Source of the DNA: an uncultured Prevotellaceae bacterium
Lineage (GTDB): Bacteria > Bacteroidota > Bacteroidia > Bacteroidales > Muribaculaceae
Reading direction: 5' to 3'
DNA length: 31,316 nt
Assembly (NCBI GenBank): GCA_937916085.1
Contig: CALGGO010000080.1
Location: 1-31,316, forward strand
Shown: positions 1 to 6,412 of the stretch, piece after piece
How positions within the stretch are numbered: the first letter of the stretch is position 1
Layout of the letters: every line of letters starts with the position of its first letter
Translations under genes and position numbers: made by a program
The notes under the pieces: model-generated
Seen by the model: only the letters and a program-made list of their open reading frames with translations
Told to the model about the DNA's origin: nothing
Database searches by the model: none

Positions 1-1
1 G

Positions 2-46
2 CACTCTCAACAGGTTGAGGAGCTCCCATTGAAGCGCATTAACTGA
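2..46 (+). CDS. Possible C-terminal tail of a gene entering from the left edge
   Basis: One forward frame is open from base 2 to a TGA at 44-46 and would give 14 residues ending in PLKRIN. The stretch is followed at once by AT-rich DNA, as expected at the end of a gene. The fragment is too short to assign a family and could be a chance open frame. The converging gene at 189-950 fits a gene ending here. Confidence 0.25.
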   Translation, partial: HSQQVEELPLKRIN

Positions 47-61
47 ATATCCCTAATTTAA

Positions 62-177
62 AGTTTGTTCTTTTTCATCTCACAAAGCTACACATTATTG
101 TTTAAACGACAAAATATTTTGCGTATTTTTTGAAAAAAGCACAAAATTCAGGCAATCTTGAATTTTTAGAACAAACT
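62..177. terminator. Nested inverted repeats between converging genes
   Basis: A 10-bp perfect inverted repeat (agtttgttct at 62-71, agaacaaact at 168-177) encloses a second 8-bp hairpin (aaaattca at 143-150, tgaatttt at 159-166) followed by a short T run. It lies between a possible gene end at 46 and the stop of the minus-strand gene at 189, where a bidirectional terminator would be expected. The function is inferred from position and symmetry only. Confidence 0.35.
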
Positions 178-188
178 AAGAACAAATA

Positions 189-950
189 TCAGCTGCTCAC
201 CCCAATTCCAAACAGGGCGTAGTCATAGATGATGGGGTCGTGGGGGCGCATCTGGCACAGCAAGCGGGTGATTTCGAGCACGGTCTTTTTGTCGTTGGCG
301 CGACGGGTGGTCATGCCCAGCTCTCGCGCGGTGTCGCCCACATGCACGTCGAGAGGGATGAAAAGTTGCGACGGCTTGATGGCATTCCACACGCCCATAT
401 CTACTATGCCGTCGTCACGCACGAGCCATCGCAGTGCCATGTTGATGCGTTTTAATGCTGTGTTTTTCAGGTTTGTGGGCAGGCAGCGCGAGTCGTGGGA
501 ACCACCGTTGGCATCTGCCAGCTCTTGCTGCATCAGTTCCACGAGTCGCCACGCCGGCTCCTCGCTGTCACCCACATGATGGGCTGCGGCAAAGTCGTTG
601 AGCGTGCTGTATTGCCGGTAGATGCGGCGCAATCCTCTCAGCAGGTATTTGAAGTTGCGTGCGAAGAATGTGCGGTGTATATTTTGCTCGTCGGGCAGAC
701 TCTCATACTCTTGACTCTCAACATAGTGTGCTGGCTCGCTGCCCATAATGGCAAGCATCTTCTTGCAGTTGTTGCATATCATCTTGCGGTTTCCCCAGGC
801 GATGGTCGCCGAGAGCAGTGCCACAATCTCGATGTCGGGCAGCGACGAGAACCTCCTCGGGAACTGCACTGGGTCGGCGGCAATAAAGTCGGGGGTGTTG
901 ATCCTATCCGCCTCACGGTCGAGGATTTCTTTAAGTTGAGTGATATCCAT
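189..950 (-). CDS. TIGR02757 family protein (uncharacterised)
   Basis: A 253-residue cytoplasmic protein with no signal peptide or membrane segment. Sequence character and length match the TIGR02757 family common in Bacteroidetes: an N-terminal DP-x-FPRRF-type motif near residue 25, a central helical part, a late segment with LDVHVGDTARELG near residue 203, and the C-terminal DPIIYDYALFGIG motif. The late part resembles helix-hairpin-helix DNA glycosylase-like folds, but no biochemical role is established to my knowledge. The start ATG at 950 follows an AT-rich 5' region, and no TAnnTTTG box is obvious directly upstream. The gene lies just outside the transposase element. Confidence 0.85.
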   Translation of the reverse strand: MDITQLKEILDREADRINTPDFIAADPVQFPRRFSSLPDIEIVALLSATIAWGNRKMICNNCKKMLAIMGSEPAHYVESQEYESLPDEQNIHRTFFARNFKYLLRGLRRIYRQYSTLNDFAAAHHVGDSEEPAWRLVELMQQELADANGGSHDSRCLPTNLKNTALKRINMALRWLVRDDGIVDMGVWNAIKPSQLFIPLDVHVGDTARELGMTTRRANDKKTVLEITRLLCQMRPHDPIIYDYALFGIGVSS

Positions 951-988
951 TGTTGATTGTTTGTTAGTGTTATGAAAAATCTTGATTT

Positions 989-1006
989 TCTAGAAATCCT
1001 AGAAAA
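989..1006. repeat. Short 9-bp TCTAGA-type tandem repeat (two units)
   Basis: Units tctagaaat and cctagaaaa follow each other at 989 and 998. They match the 9-bp TCTAGANNN arrays found in four other gaps of this window (2787, 3855, 6360, 6986). Two units alone would not be convincing; the support is the recurrence elsewhere. Confidence 0.5.
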
Positions 1007-1050
1007 AAACGGGTCACCTGCAAAAACTTGTGTTAGTGTATTGACATTGG

Positions 1051-1167
1051 GCATCGAAGATGCCGGGCGGGTCGAAGACCCGACTTCAATCGCAAGACCA
1101 TGCAAGACCCTCGTAGAGGGTCGCAGCTTGGTCCTTGCAGAATCTAATGGGATGTGCCCCGCAGGGG
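1051..1167. repeat. Left array of four GNA-triloop hairpins
   Basis: Four perfect stems with 3-nt loops: gcatc-GAA-gatgc (1051-1063), cgggtc-GAA-gacccg (1068-1082), gaccctc-GTA-gagggtc (1106-1122) and cccc-GCA-gggg (1157-1167). Every loop reads GNA on the plus strand and is closed by a C-G pair. The array ends about 20 bp from the stop codon of the transposase gene. DNA hairpins closed as C-GNA-G are known to be unusually stable mini-hairpins, so these could form in single-stranded DNA. Confidence 0.85.
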
Positions 1168-1186
1168 AACTTCCACATCAGGCGTG

Positions 1187-1630
1187 TCAAGTCAGCCTAT
1201 AATCGTTCCACTCCAGCCCTGAGCGTTCTATCATTTCTTTGTACTCCTGCTCAAAAGTCCGCTCCTTGTGATGCTCATGCTGGCGGTTGATGTAGTTCAC
1301 GATTCTCTCCTTGTCGCGCACGCTGCATGAGAATGCTCCATATTCCTTGCCCCATCCGCTAAACATTGGGAAGTAAACCTGCTGTTTTGCCCACTTGCTG
1401 CTGCCCTGCTTGATGTCGCGCACTAAGTCGCTGAGTGTCATCGACGGCGACAGCTCAACAAGCATGTGTATGTGGTTGCCTATACCGCCAATGCGGTAGA
1501 GTTTGCAGTTACGGCTGTTGATGATTGACCAGATGTAACGATACATGTGCTCGCTGGTCTCGTCGGGGATGGTCATCTCACGGCGGTAGGTGTTGATTAC
1601 TATGTGATAGATGGAATTAACGGCACTCAT
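1187..1630 (-). CDS. IS200-like / REP-associated tyrosine (Y1, HUH) transposase
   Basis: A 147-residue single-domain Y1 transposase. The HUH metal-binding motif is visible as GNHIHMLVEL (His53, His55). The likely catalytic tyrosine is Tyr113 in NYINRQHEHH, with the conserved glutamine four residues later (Gln117). The length matches IS200/TnpA proteins, which cut and join single-stranded DNA next to hairpins. It is the only gene in the element and has no TnpB partner. Hairpin arrays on both sides suggest the TnpA-REP (RAYT) role of moving or processing short palindromes. It has its own promoter (1650-1681), and all recognisable catalytic residues are present, so it may be active. It could also be a plain IS200 member; phylogeny would decide. 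Confidence 0.9.
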   Translation of the reverse strand: MSAVNSIYHIVINTYRREMTIPDETSEHMYRYIWSIINSRNCKLYRIGGIGNHIHMLVELSPSMTLSDLVRDIKQGSSKWAKQQVYFPMFSGWGKEYGAFSCSVRDKERIVNYINRQHEHHKERTFEQEYKEMIERSGLEWNDYRLT

Positions 1631-1649
1631 GATTATTTTTTTGTCTAGG

Positions 1650-1681
1650 CAAAAGTAGTGAAAATGATTGACATGGGCAAA
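1650..1681 (-). promoter_or_regulatory. Bacteroidetes-type promoter of the transposase gene
   Basis: On the minus strand TTTG (plus-strand 1678-1681) is followed after 20 nt by TACTTTTG (plus-strand 1650-1657), a perfect match to the TTTG-N19/21-TAnnTTTG pattern. The start codon at 1630 is about 20 nt further on, giving a short leader. Confidence 0.65.
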
Positions 1682-1700
1682 GAAGAGTGCGATGAAGTTC

Positions 1701-1817
1701 CTCTTCGAGGCACTTTTTCATTAGATAGCGCAAGGACCAAGCTGCGAGGGTCTTCGACCCTCTTGCATGGTCTTAAAGACAAATAGCTTCTTCGAAGCAT
1801 TTAGCGTCTTCGACGCT
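1701..1817. repeat. Right array of four GNA-triloop hairpins (inverted)
   Basis: Four perfect stems whose loops read TTC on the plus strand, so GAA on the minus strand: cctc/gagg (1701-1711), gagggtc/gaccctc (1747-1763), gcttc/gaagc (1787-1799) and agcgtc/gacgct (1803-1817). Read from the element tip inward on the minus strand, they mirror the order of the left array. All loops are closed by a C-G pair. The stems differ from their left-arm counterparts, while the linker DNA around the two inner hairpins is largely conserved. Confidence 0.85.
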
Positions 1818-1866
1818 CGTTAGCTTATCAACATTAAAAACAGTTTTTTGCAGGTGTCACAAATAG

Positions 1867-2769
1867 CTAATAACTAACTAGTTTTGTGTCGTTGATAATC
1901 AGGTCGTTGTAATAATCGGTAAAGAATGGTTTCAAATCTTCGTTGCTCACTTTTATCTCGTAGCGGTTGGAGCCTTGTTCCACATAGAAAATCACATTTT
2001 TCTCACCGAGCACGAAATCTTTGGGAATGTTCTCCACCTCGTGCATGTCAATGTTTTGCTTTATCATTTTGCTCTCGATGCTCTGATTGATGAGCGCGAT
2101 GATGTCGCTGGTCGATGCGCTGTCAAAAATCTGGTCTATAGTGATGATTTTGCTGTGGGTGCGGTCGTAGTGGACGATGCTGAAGGAGCGCGACTCTTTG
2201 CCGCCGTCGAGGGTCTCGGTCACCACCATAATCTCCAGGCGGTAGTGTGTGCCGAAATGGGGCTGCACGGTATAGCGCTGTGTGGTGTGGCTTGCACTGC
2301 GGCTGTAGCTGAAGTCCTTGTCGATGCGAGTGAAATGTGTAGTGGGTTTCACAAATTTCGGGTGGCTGGTGAGGTCTGCCATCATCTGCTTGACGCTGGA
2401 GTAGGTTTTGCCTGTGAGTTTGGTCATTAGGGCATTCTGCAGTTCCATGAACTGCTTGCTGCCGTTAATTGTCTTGGGCCATTGCAGGTTAATAATCACT
2501 GTTGCCGACATGCGTTTCATCTCCCCGCCGTCTTCCACCTTGTCGGTAGAGATGAAGTTTACGGTGTCTTCTATGGTCTCAAACTCGTCGAGCGATGCCT
2601 TGTCGGGCAGCACATCGGCTTGGGTGTGAGTGCCTTGGTTGATGTTGTCGTAGGTGGTGTCAAGAGGGCTTTTCCCCTCGCGGTTAGGTGCCGAGAGGTA
2701 GATGATTATCGCCGCCACATCGAGCAGCACCAACAGTCCAATAATTATTAAAAGTGTGCGTTTAGTCAT
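1867..2769 (-). CDS. Membrane-anchored DUF3298-like protein
   Basis: 300 residues. One hydrophobic segment at about residues 5-27 (LLIIIGLLVLLDVAAIIIY) with a short positive N-terminus indicates an anchored protein with its body outside the cytoplasm. There is no lipobox. The C-terminal 100 residues follow the DUF3298/RsiV-like layout: a segment around KIITIDQIFD, a helix, then FVLGEKNVIFYVEQGSNRYE and a closing LKPFFTDYY. Such domains occur in anti-sigma-like and lysozyme-binding proteins in other phyla, but the role here is unknown. It lies downstream of cmk and ispH on the same strand and may be their last operon member. The family assignment rests on pattern only. Confidence 0.6.
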   Translation of the reverse strand: MTKRTLLIIIGLLVLLDVAAIIIYLSAPNREGKSPLDTTYDNINQGTHTQADVLPDKASLDEFETIEDTVNFISTDKVEDGGEMKRMSATVIINLQWPKTINGSKQFMELQNALMTKLTGKTYSSVKQMMADLTSHPKFVKPTTHFTRIDKDFSYSRSASHTTQRYTVQPHFGTHYRLEIMVVTETLDGGKESRSFSIVHYDRTHSKIITIDQIFDSASTSDIIALINQSIESKMIKQNIDMHEVENIPKDFVLGEKNVIFYVEQGSNRYEIKVSNEDLKPFFTDYYNDLIINDTKLVSY

Positions 2770-2786
2770 GTGTTTCGTTTTTCGTT

Positions 2787-2804
2787 TCTAGAAGTTCTGG
2801 AATG
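2787..2804. repeat. Short 9-bp TCTAGA-type repeat (two units)
   Basis: Units tctagaagt and tctggaatg lie in the gap between ispH and the DUF3298-like gene. They are the same 9-bp family as the longer arrays at 3855, 6360 and 6986. Only two units, one of them degenerate. Confidence 0.4.
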
Positions 2805-2833
2805 GAAATTACTAATATCTAATCACTAACCTT

Positions 2834-3829
2834 TTATGCGTCAGCATAAGCATCTCCACTCTTCACTCTCTCTTTAACTTGCGCCATAAGCCAGCGTGGG
2901 GTAGAGGTGGCGCCGCAGATGCCTACGCTCTTTATGCCTTCGAGCCAGTGGGGGTCGATGTCATTCTCGTTGCTGATGAGGTGGGAATTGGGGTTGGCGT
3001 CGGCGCACTCGTTGAAAAGGTTACGGCCGTTGCTCGACTTCTTGCCGCAGACGAAGAGCACCAACTCGTGGCGCGCCGCAAAGGCACGGATTTGCGGGAT
3101 GCGGTTAGCCACCGAGCGGCAGATGGTGTCGAAGCTGAAGAACTTCACATCGGACCCGATGCGGTGCTTTATCTCCTCTACAATGGTCTTGAAGCCCTGC
3201 AGCGACTTGGTGGTCTGTGAATAGAGATATATGTCGCGGTTGAAATCTATCTTGTCGATTTCGGCAAGGCTCTCGATGACGATTGCCGAGCCCTCGGTCT
3301 GTCCCACCAGGCCGTTGACCTCGGCGTGACCGCGCTTGCCGTAGATGACAATTTGCGGCGGCACTTGACGCTGCTCGGCGGTCATACTCCCCCCTGCCCC
3401 CTCTATCTTAGAGGGGGAGCTGGTTTCCTCTTGTCTCTGGGCGGTCATACTCTCCCCCGCCCCCTCTATCTTAGAGGGGGAGCTTGCCGTGTGCTCGTTG
3501 TAGCTCTTGCGGATGCGGCGTTGCAGCTGCAGCACCACGGGGCAGGTGGCGTCAATAATCTCGATGTTGTTGCGACGTGCAATTTCGTAGGTCTCGGGCG
3601 GCTCGCCGTGAGCGCGTAGCAACACCTTCACGTCGTGCAGCTCTTTGAACTGCTCGTGTGTGATGGTCACGAGACCTTTCTGCTTGAGGCGTTCCACCTC
3701 GTTGCTGTTGTGAACGATGTCGCCCAGGCAGAAGAGGTGCCCAGTCTTGTCAAGCTCCTCCTCGGCTTTATGGATGGCAGTCGTCACCCCAAAGCAGAAC
3801 CCCGACCCGTTGTCGATTTCAATGTCCAT
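2834..3829 (-). CDS. ispH: 4-hydroxy-3-methylbut-2-enyl diphosphate reductase with repeat-derived insertion
   Basis: Catalyses the last step of the MEP isoprenoid pathway, reducing HMBPP to IPP and DMAPP with a 4Fe-4S cluster. The three cluster cysteines are visible: Cys12 in GFCFGV, Cys96 in DATCPVV and Cys237 in DTICRSV. The substrate-contact segments RAHGEPP and CGATSTPRWLM are also present. E. coli IspH has its cysteines at 12, 96 and 197, so this protein carries about 40 extra residues between the second and third. The extra stretch (about residues 115-156) contains SSPSKIEGAG twice and is encoded by a duplicated palindromic DNA repeat (3378-3484). The frame stays open, so the enzyme is probably made with an extra surface loop. 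Follows cmk on the same strand after 85 bp, a frequent pairing in Bacteroidetes. Confidence 0.95.
   Translation of the reverse strand: MDIEIDNGSGFCFGVTTAIHKAEEELDKTGHLFCLGDIVHNSNEVERLKQKGLVTITHEQFKELHDVKVLLRAHGEPPETYEIARRNNIEIIDATCPVVLQLQRRIRKSYNEHTASSPSKIEGAGESMTAQRQEETSSPSKIEGAGGSMTAEQRQVPPQIVIYGKRGHAEVNGLVGQTEGSAIVIESLAEIDKIDFNRDIYLYSQTTKSLQGFKTIVEEIKHRIGSDVKFFSFDTICRSVANRIPQIRAFAARHELVLFVCGKKSSNGRNLFNECADANPNSHLISNENDIDPHWLEGIKSVGICGATSTPRWLMAQVKERVKSGDAYADA
3378..3484. repeat. Two tandem copies of a palindromic repeat inserted in ispH
   Basis: Two 44-bp copies at 3378-3421 and 3441-3484 differ at a few bases only and begin exactly 63 bp apart, so both are in the same reading frame. Each contains the palindrome ccccctctatcttagagggg (stem ccccctct with a partner agaggggg) next to a C-rich run. 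The 19 bp between the copies complete the 63-bp unit. C-rich palindromes of this style usually sit between genes. Here the copies are translated on the minus strand as SSPSKIEGAGxSMTA. Confidence 0.85.
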
Positions 3830-3854
3830 AATTTTTTAAAAAAGCTGGCTTTTC

Positions 3855-3899
3855 TCTAGAAGTTCTAGAACATCTAGAATTTCTAGATTATCCAGGGAA
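3855..3899. repeat. 9-bp TCTAGANNN tandem array (five units)
   Basis: TCTAGA starts at 3855, 3864, 3873 and 3882, exactly 9 bp apart, followed by a degenerate tccagg at 3891. The three bases after each hexamer vary. The array fills most of the 85-bp gap between cmk and ispH, which are probably co-transcribed, so it would lie in the mRNA spacer. Confidence 0.8.
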
Positions 3900-3914
3900 T
3901 GAAAAAACGCCACT

Positions 3915-4610
3915 CTATGCTTTTGTGCGCAGCACAAACTGTTCATACAGCCACTGGTCTTGCTCTTCGAGGGTGAGGTGGGAGTTGTCGAGCAGCAGGG
4001 CGTCGTCGGCTTGGCGCAGCGGGCTTTCCTTGCGGGTAGAGTCGAGAAGGTCGCGCTCCTGCACGTTGGCAAGCACCTCCTCATAGGTTGTGGTGGTGTC
4101 GCCCTTGCTCTGCAGCTCCTTGAAGCGTCGCTCGGCGCGCACCTCGGCGCTGGCGGTGATAAACACTTTGAGCTCGGCGTCGGGGAACACCACGGTGCCT
4201 ATGTCGCGGCCGTCCATCACGATGCCCTTATTCTTGCCCATCGCCTGCTGCTGCGCCACCATGGCGCGGCGCACGAAGCCTATCGCCGACACGAGGCTCA
4301 CTTTGTTGCTCACCTCCATGCCGCGTATCTCCTTCTCCACGTTCTTGCCGTTGAGCCAGGTGTCGCTCTTGCCTTCCTCGTTCACCTGGAAAGTGATTTC
4401 AATCTTTGGGATGTGGTGGCGCAGGCGCGGCTTGTTCACCTCGTCGCCCTTGATCATGTCATGCTCCAGGCAGTAGAGCGTGACGGCGCGGTACATGGCT
4501 CCGGTGTCGATGTAGGCATATCCCACTCGCTTGGCAAGGGCCTTTGCCATAGTGCTCTTGCCGCATGACGAATGACCGTCGATGGCTACAGTAATGCGTT
4601 TCTGTTTCAT
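3915..4610 (-). CDS. cmk: Cytidylate kinase
   Basis: 231 residues; phosphorylates CMP and dCMP with ATP in pyrimidine nucleotide recycling. The P-loop GHSSCGKST is at residues 12-20, followed by the family motif YIDTGAMYRAV near residue 33. The CMP-binding segment DGRDIGTVVFPDAELKVF lies near residue 133, with RAERR just after it. Length is normal for bacterial CMP kinases. The gene is first in a minus-strand group with ispH. A TATCTTTG box about 95 nt upstream of the ATG and an 8-bp tandem array inside the predicted leader are the visible control elements. Confidence 0.95.
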   Translation of the reverse strand: MKQKRITVAIDGHSSCGKSTMAKALAKRVGYAYIDTGAMYRAVTLYCLEHDMIKGDEVNKPRLRHHIPKIEITFQVNEEGKSDTWLNGKNVEKEIRGMEVSNKVSLVSAIGFVRRAMVAQQQAMGKNKGIVMDGRDIGTVVFPDAELKVFITASAEVRAERRFKELQSKGDTTTTYEEVLANVQERDLLDSTRKESPLRQADDALLLDNSHLTLEEQDQWLYEQFVLRTKA

Positions 4611-4626
4611 GATGTGGATATTTTAT

Positions 4627-4678
4627 TAGTAGAATAGTAGAATAGTGAAATAGTAGAGTAGTGAATAGTAGAGTAGTT
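4627..4678. repeat. 8-bp agtagaat tandem array upstream of cmk
   Basis: Degenerate repeats agtagaat, agtagaat, agtgaaat, agtagagt, agtgaat, agtagagt follow each other with a mostly 8-bp period. The array lies between the predicted cmk promoter and the cmk start codon, so it would be transcribed into the 5' leader. Confidence 0.7.
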
Positions 4679-4704
4679 TATAGCGTCGTCTGGTAAACTA
4701 TGCG

Positions 4705-4712
4705 CAAAGATA
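4705..4712 (-). promoter_or_regulatory. Candidate -7 box for cmk-ispH
   Basis: CAAAGATA on the plus strand is TATCTTTG on the minus strand, a perfect TAnnTTTG match. No perfect TTTG lies 19-21 nt upstream; TCTG with a 22-nt spacer is the nearest. The predicted leader would be about 90 nt. Confidence 0.45.
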
Positions 4713-4847
4713 AGATTTTTTTTTCATATTCACTCAGATTTCCACATTAAATATTAACATAGCACATATTTGGCGAAACAACAAATAGTTTTTTGTTGAA
4801 GAAAAAAGCCTTTTCACTTAATAAATGTTGCTTTTCTTGTAGTATTG

Positions 4848-6278
4848 ATGTCATTTTTAATAATTTTGTCGATTATTTTCAGCAGAAATAAACTAAATGA
4901 TTATAAAGATGAAAAAGATTCTAATGTTTTTCTTTGTCGCCATCTCGGCGACAGCGATAGCTTTAGGACATGGATGCTGGGTCCGAACAGCGATGATGCG
5001 TCTAGCAATACCACGCAGTACTATGGCTGCTATTATGTAACCAATTGTACGCAGGTGAAATCTTACGGCTATAACGGCAGTGGCGTGTCAAGCACATATT
5101 ACGCATTCCTTGCCGTGTATGAAATGACCGAGAATGCCGACGGATCGTTGACACGGGGCAGTCAGGTTGACTGGCAAAGCAGTAGCACAGCCAATACCAC
5201 AGTAACGCTCACCAGCACAACGCTCGATAAGGGCACGATTTACTGCGTATATACTGGTGGTTATCGTAACTTTATCTACGAGGTGGCATTCCAGACTCCG
5301 CTTGTAACAACAGAGACAACACTTGCTAATATCGAGAGTGAGGGTGATACTGGTAAACGCTATAAGATTGAAGATGAGCTGGTGGCAGTATATGCCGATA
5401 TTGATAACGGCTTGCTGTGGTGCAAAGACCAGGGCAATGCGTCAATCAACCCATCATCGATAATTGATGGCCAAATCGACTTTATGAACGATGCTAATCT
5501 CACTGGTACTACTGGTCAGTGCGGACGTGATTGGGATCAGAGCAATTGGGTAGCCCTTAAATTCCCCGCCGACCAGAGCATTAATTCTCTGTTCAGCGAC
5601 ATCGAGGGCAAGAAGATTGCTGCTGGAACTGTTACTGGTCGTTACATCGACAATGAGAATTACACTATTGAGGTGCTTCCAGTGAATAATGCTTACACTC
5701 TTACATTCAATGGCACTGCCGAATACTCGAAGAACGTGTATTGCGCCGCCAACTTCCTAGAGAGCAACCTTAATATTGGTGGCAACACCGGTGCTGTGGG
5801 GGTGCATGGTGATAACTATTTCTTCATGAATCCTAAGATTCAGGAGGTATGTCACATCACTTATGCGATGTGGGATGGCGAGAAGTTTGTGACTCCCAAC
5901 AGCACCGAGATTCAAGGTGCGTTCAATGTCAACTGGAGCTACAACATCGAGGTGCAGGGAGGTGTTCCCACTCTCGCTGTAGGAGAGACTTACCAATTTG
6001 ATGCTGTGGTTTGCATCCCGGCAACCAGATTGAATGCCCTCAAGGGTGGAGGCACTCCAAGCGATAACTTCCTAGTGTATCCTACTAGCCTGACTGGTAG
6101 CGACAACATTATTACCGGCATCAACGACGTCTATGTTGACGGTTACCGTGAGGTGGTTGGTGTTGAGTATGTCAATAGTGTGGGCATGACTAGCGACAAG
6201 CCGTTCCAGGGCTTGAATATCGTGGTGACCCGCTACAGCGACGGCAGCCACACCGCAGTGAAGAAAATCTTCAAGTAA
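4848..6278 (+). CDS. Secreted beta-rich protein, signal peptide out of frame
   Basis: The open frame gives about 476 residues of uncertain N-terminus. From about residue 43 (MLGPNSDDASS) the sequence looks like the body of a secreted protein: Ser/Thr/Asn/Tyr-rich strands, then a module starting near SEGDTGKRYKIEDELVAVY. The C-terminus VVTRYSDGSHTAVKKIFK resembles the short terminal beta-domain of secreted Bacteroidales proteins. A normal signal peptide (MKKILMFFFVAISATAIA) is encoded at 4909 in another frame, and one missing base near 4960-4985 would join the two. The frame-0 N-terminus (residues 1-42) has no export signal. Either the gene is recently broken or phase-variable, or the read has an error. 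I do not recognise the catalytic or binding family. Confidence 0.65.
   Translation: MSFLIILSIIFSRNKLNDYKDEKDSNVFLCRHLGDSDSFRTWMLGPNSDDASSNTTQYYGCYYVTNCTQVKSYGYNGSGVSSTYYAFLAVYEMTENADGSLTRGSQVDWQSSSTANTTVTLTSTTLDKGTIYCVYTGGYRNFIYEVAFQTPLVTTETTLANIESEGDTGKRYKIEDELVAVYADIDNGLLWCKDQGNASINPSSIIDGQIDFMNDANLTGTTGQCGRDWDQSNWVALKFPADQSINSLFSDIEGKKIAAGTVTGRYIDNENYTIEVLPVNNAYTLTFNGTAEYSKNVYCAANFLESNLNIGGNTGAVGVHGDNYFFMNPKIQEVCHITYAMWDGEKFVTPNSTEIQGAFNVNWSYNIEVQGGVPTLAVGETYQFDAVVCIPATRLNALKGGGTPSDNFLVYPTSLTGSDNIITGINDVYVDGYREVVGVEYVNSVGMTSDKPFQGLNIVVTRYSDGSHTAVKKIFK
4909..5040 (+). pseudogene. Out-of-frame signal-peptide start of the secreted protein
   Basis: The frame of the ATG at 4909 (alternative ATG at 4897) encodes a good Sec signal peptide of about 18 residues, MKKILMFFFVAISATAIA, and then runs out of frame to a TAA at 5038-5040. 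The body of the protein continues in the frame one base lower. A one-base deletion after the signal peptide, around 4960-4985, would explain this. Confidence 0.6.
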
Positions 6279-6314
6279 TTACGAACCACTAATTTACACT
6301 AATTATCACTAATA

Positions 6315-6350
6315 AAAAGGGTCGCTCCCATTGTGGGGCGGCCTTTTGTT
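6315..6350 (+). terminator. Rho-independent terminator after the secreted protein gene
   Basis: An A-rich arm (aaaagggtcgctccca) pairs across a ttg loop with tggggcggcctttt, with a few mismatches, and is followed by T-rich DNA. It lies 37 bp after the stop at 6278 and between converging genes, so it may work in both directions. Confidence 0.7.
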
Positions 6351-6359
6351 TGGTGTTTT

Positions 6360-6404
6360 TCTAGAGTTTCTTGACAGTCTAGATTTTTTAGAAATTCTAG
6401 ATCC
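6360..6404. repeat. 9-bp TCTAGANNN tandem array (five units)
   Basis: Hexamers at 6360, 6369, 6378, 6387 and 6396 read tctaga, tcttga, tctaga, tttaga and tctaga, exactly 9 bp apart. The array sits between the terminator and the stop codon of rsmD. Confidence 0.75.
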
Positions 6405-6412
6405 TTCATTGT

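Larger units (their letters stand above)
1015..1856. mobile_element. IS200/RAYT-like element bounded by mirrored hairpin arrays
   Basis: A stretch of about 842 bp with mirrored ends. The outer tips are a perfect 12-bp inverted repeat (cacctgcaaaaa at 1015-1026, tttttgcaggtg at 1845-1856). Inside each tip come four GNA-loop hairpins in the same order and similar spacing, then the single gene, an HUH transposase. One 45-bp block is repeated in inverted orientation at 1094-1138 and 1731-1775, with identical flanks around a changed hairpin core. Classical IS200/IS605 ends are not inverted repeats; paired REP-type hairpins in mirror orientation around a transposase are typical of RAYT-REP units. 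No target duplication was identified, so the exact ends are uncertain. Confidence 0.7.

Noticed and set aside
957..1202. 81-codon forward open frame upstream of the transposase
   Set aside because: It consists of the left hairpin array and has no protein-like composition.
2829..2850. Hairpin tatgc/gcata at the end of ispH as another triloop repeat
   Set aside because: Its loop has four bases (gtca), and it lies in the coding end of the gene, so it does not belong to the GNA family.
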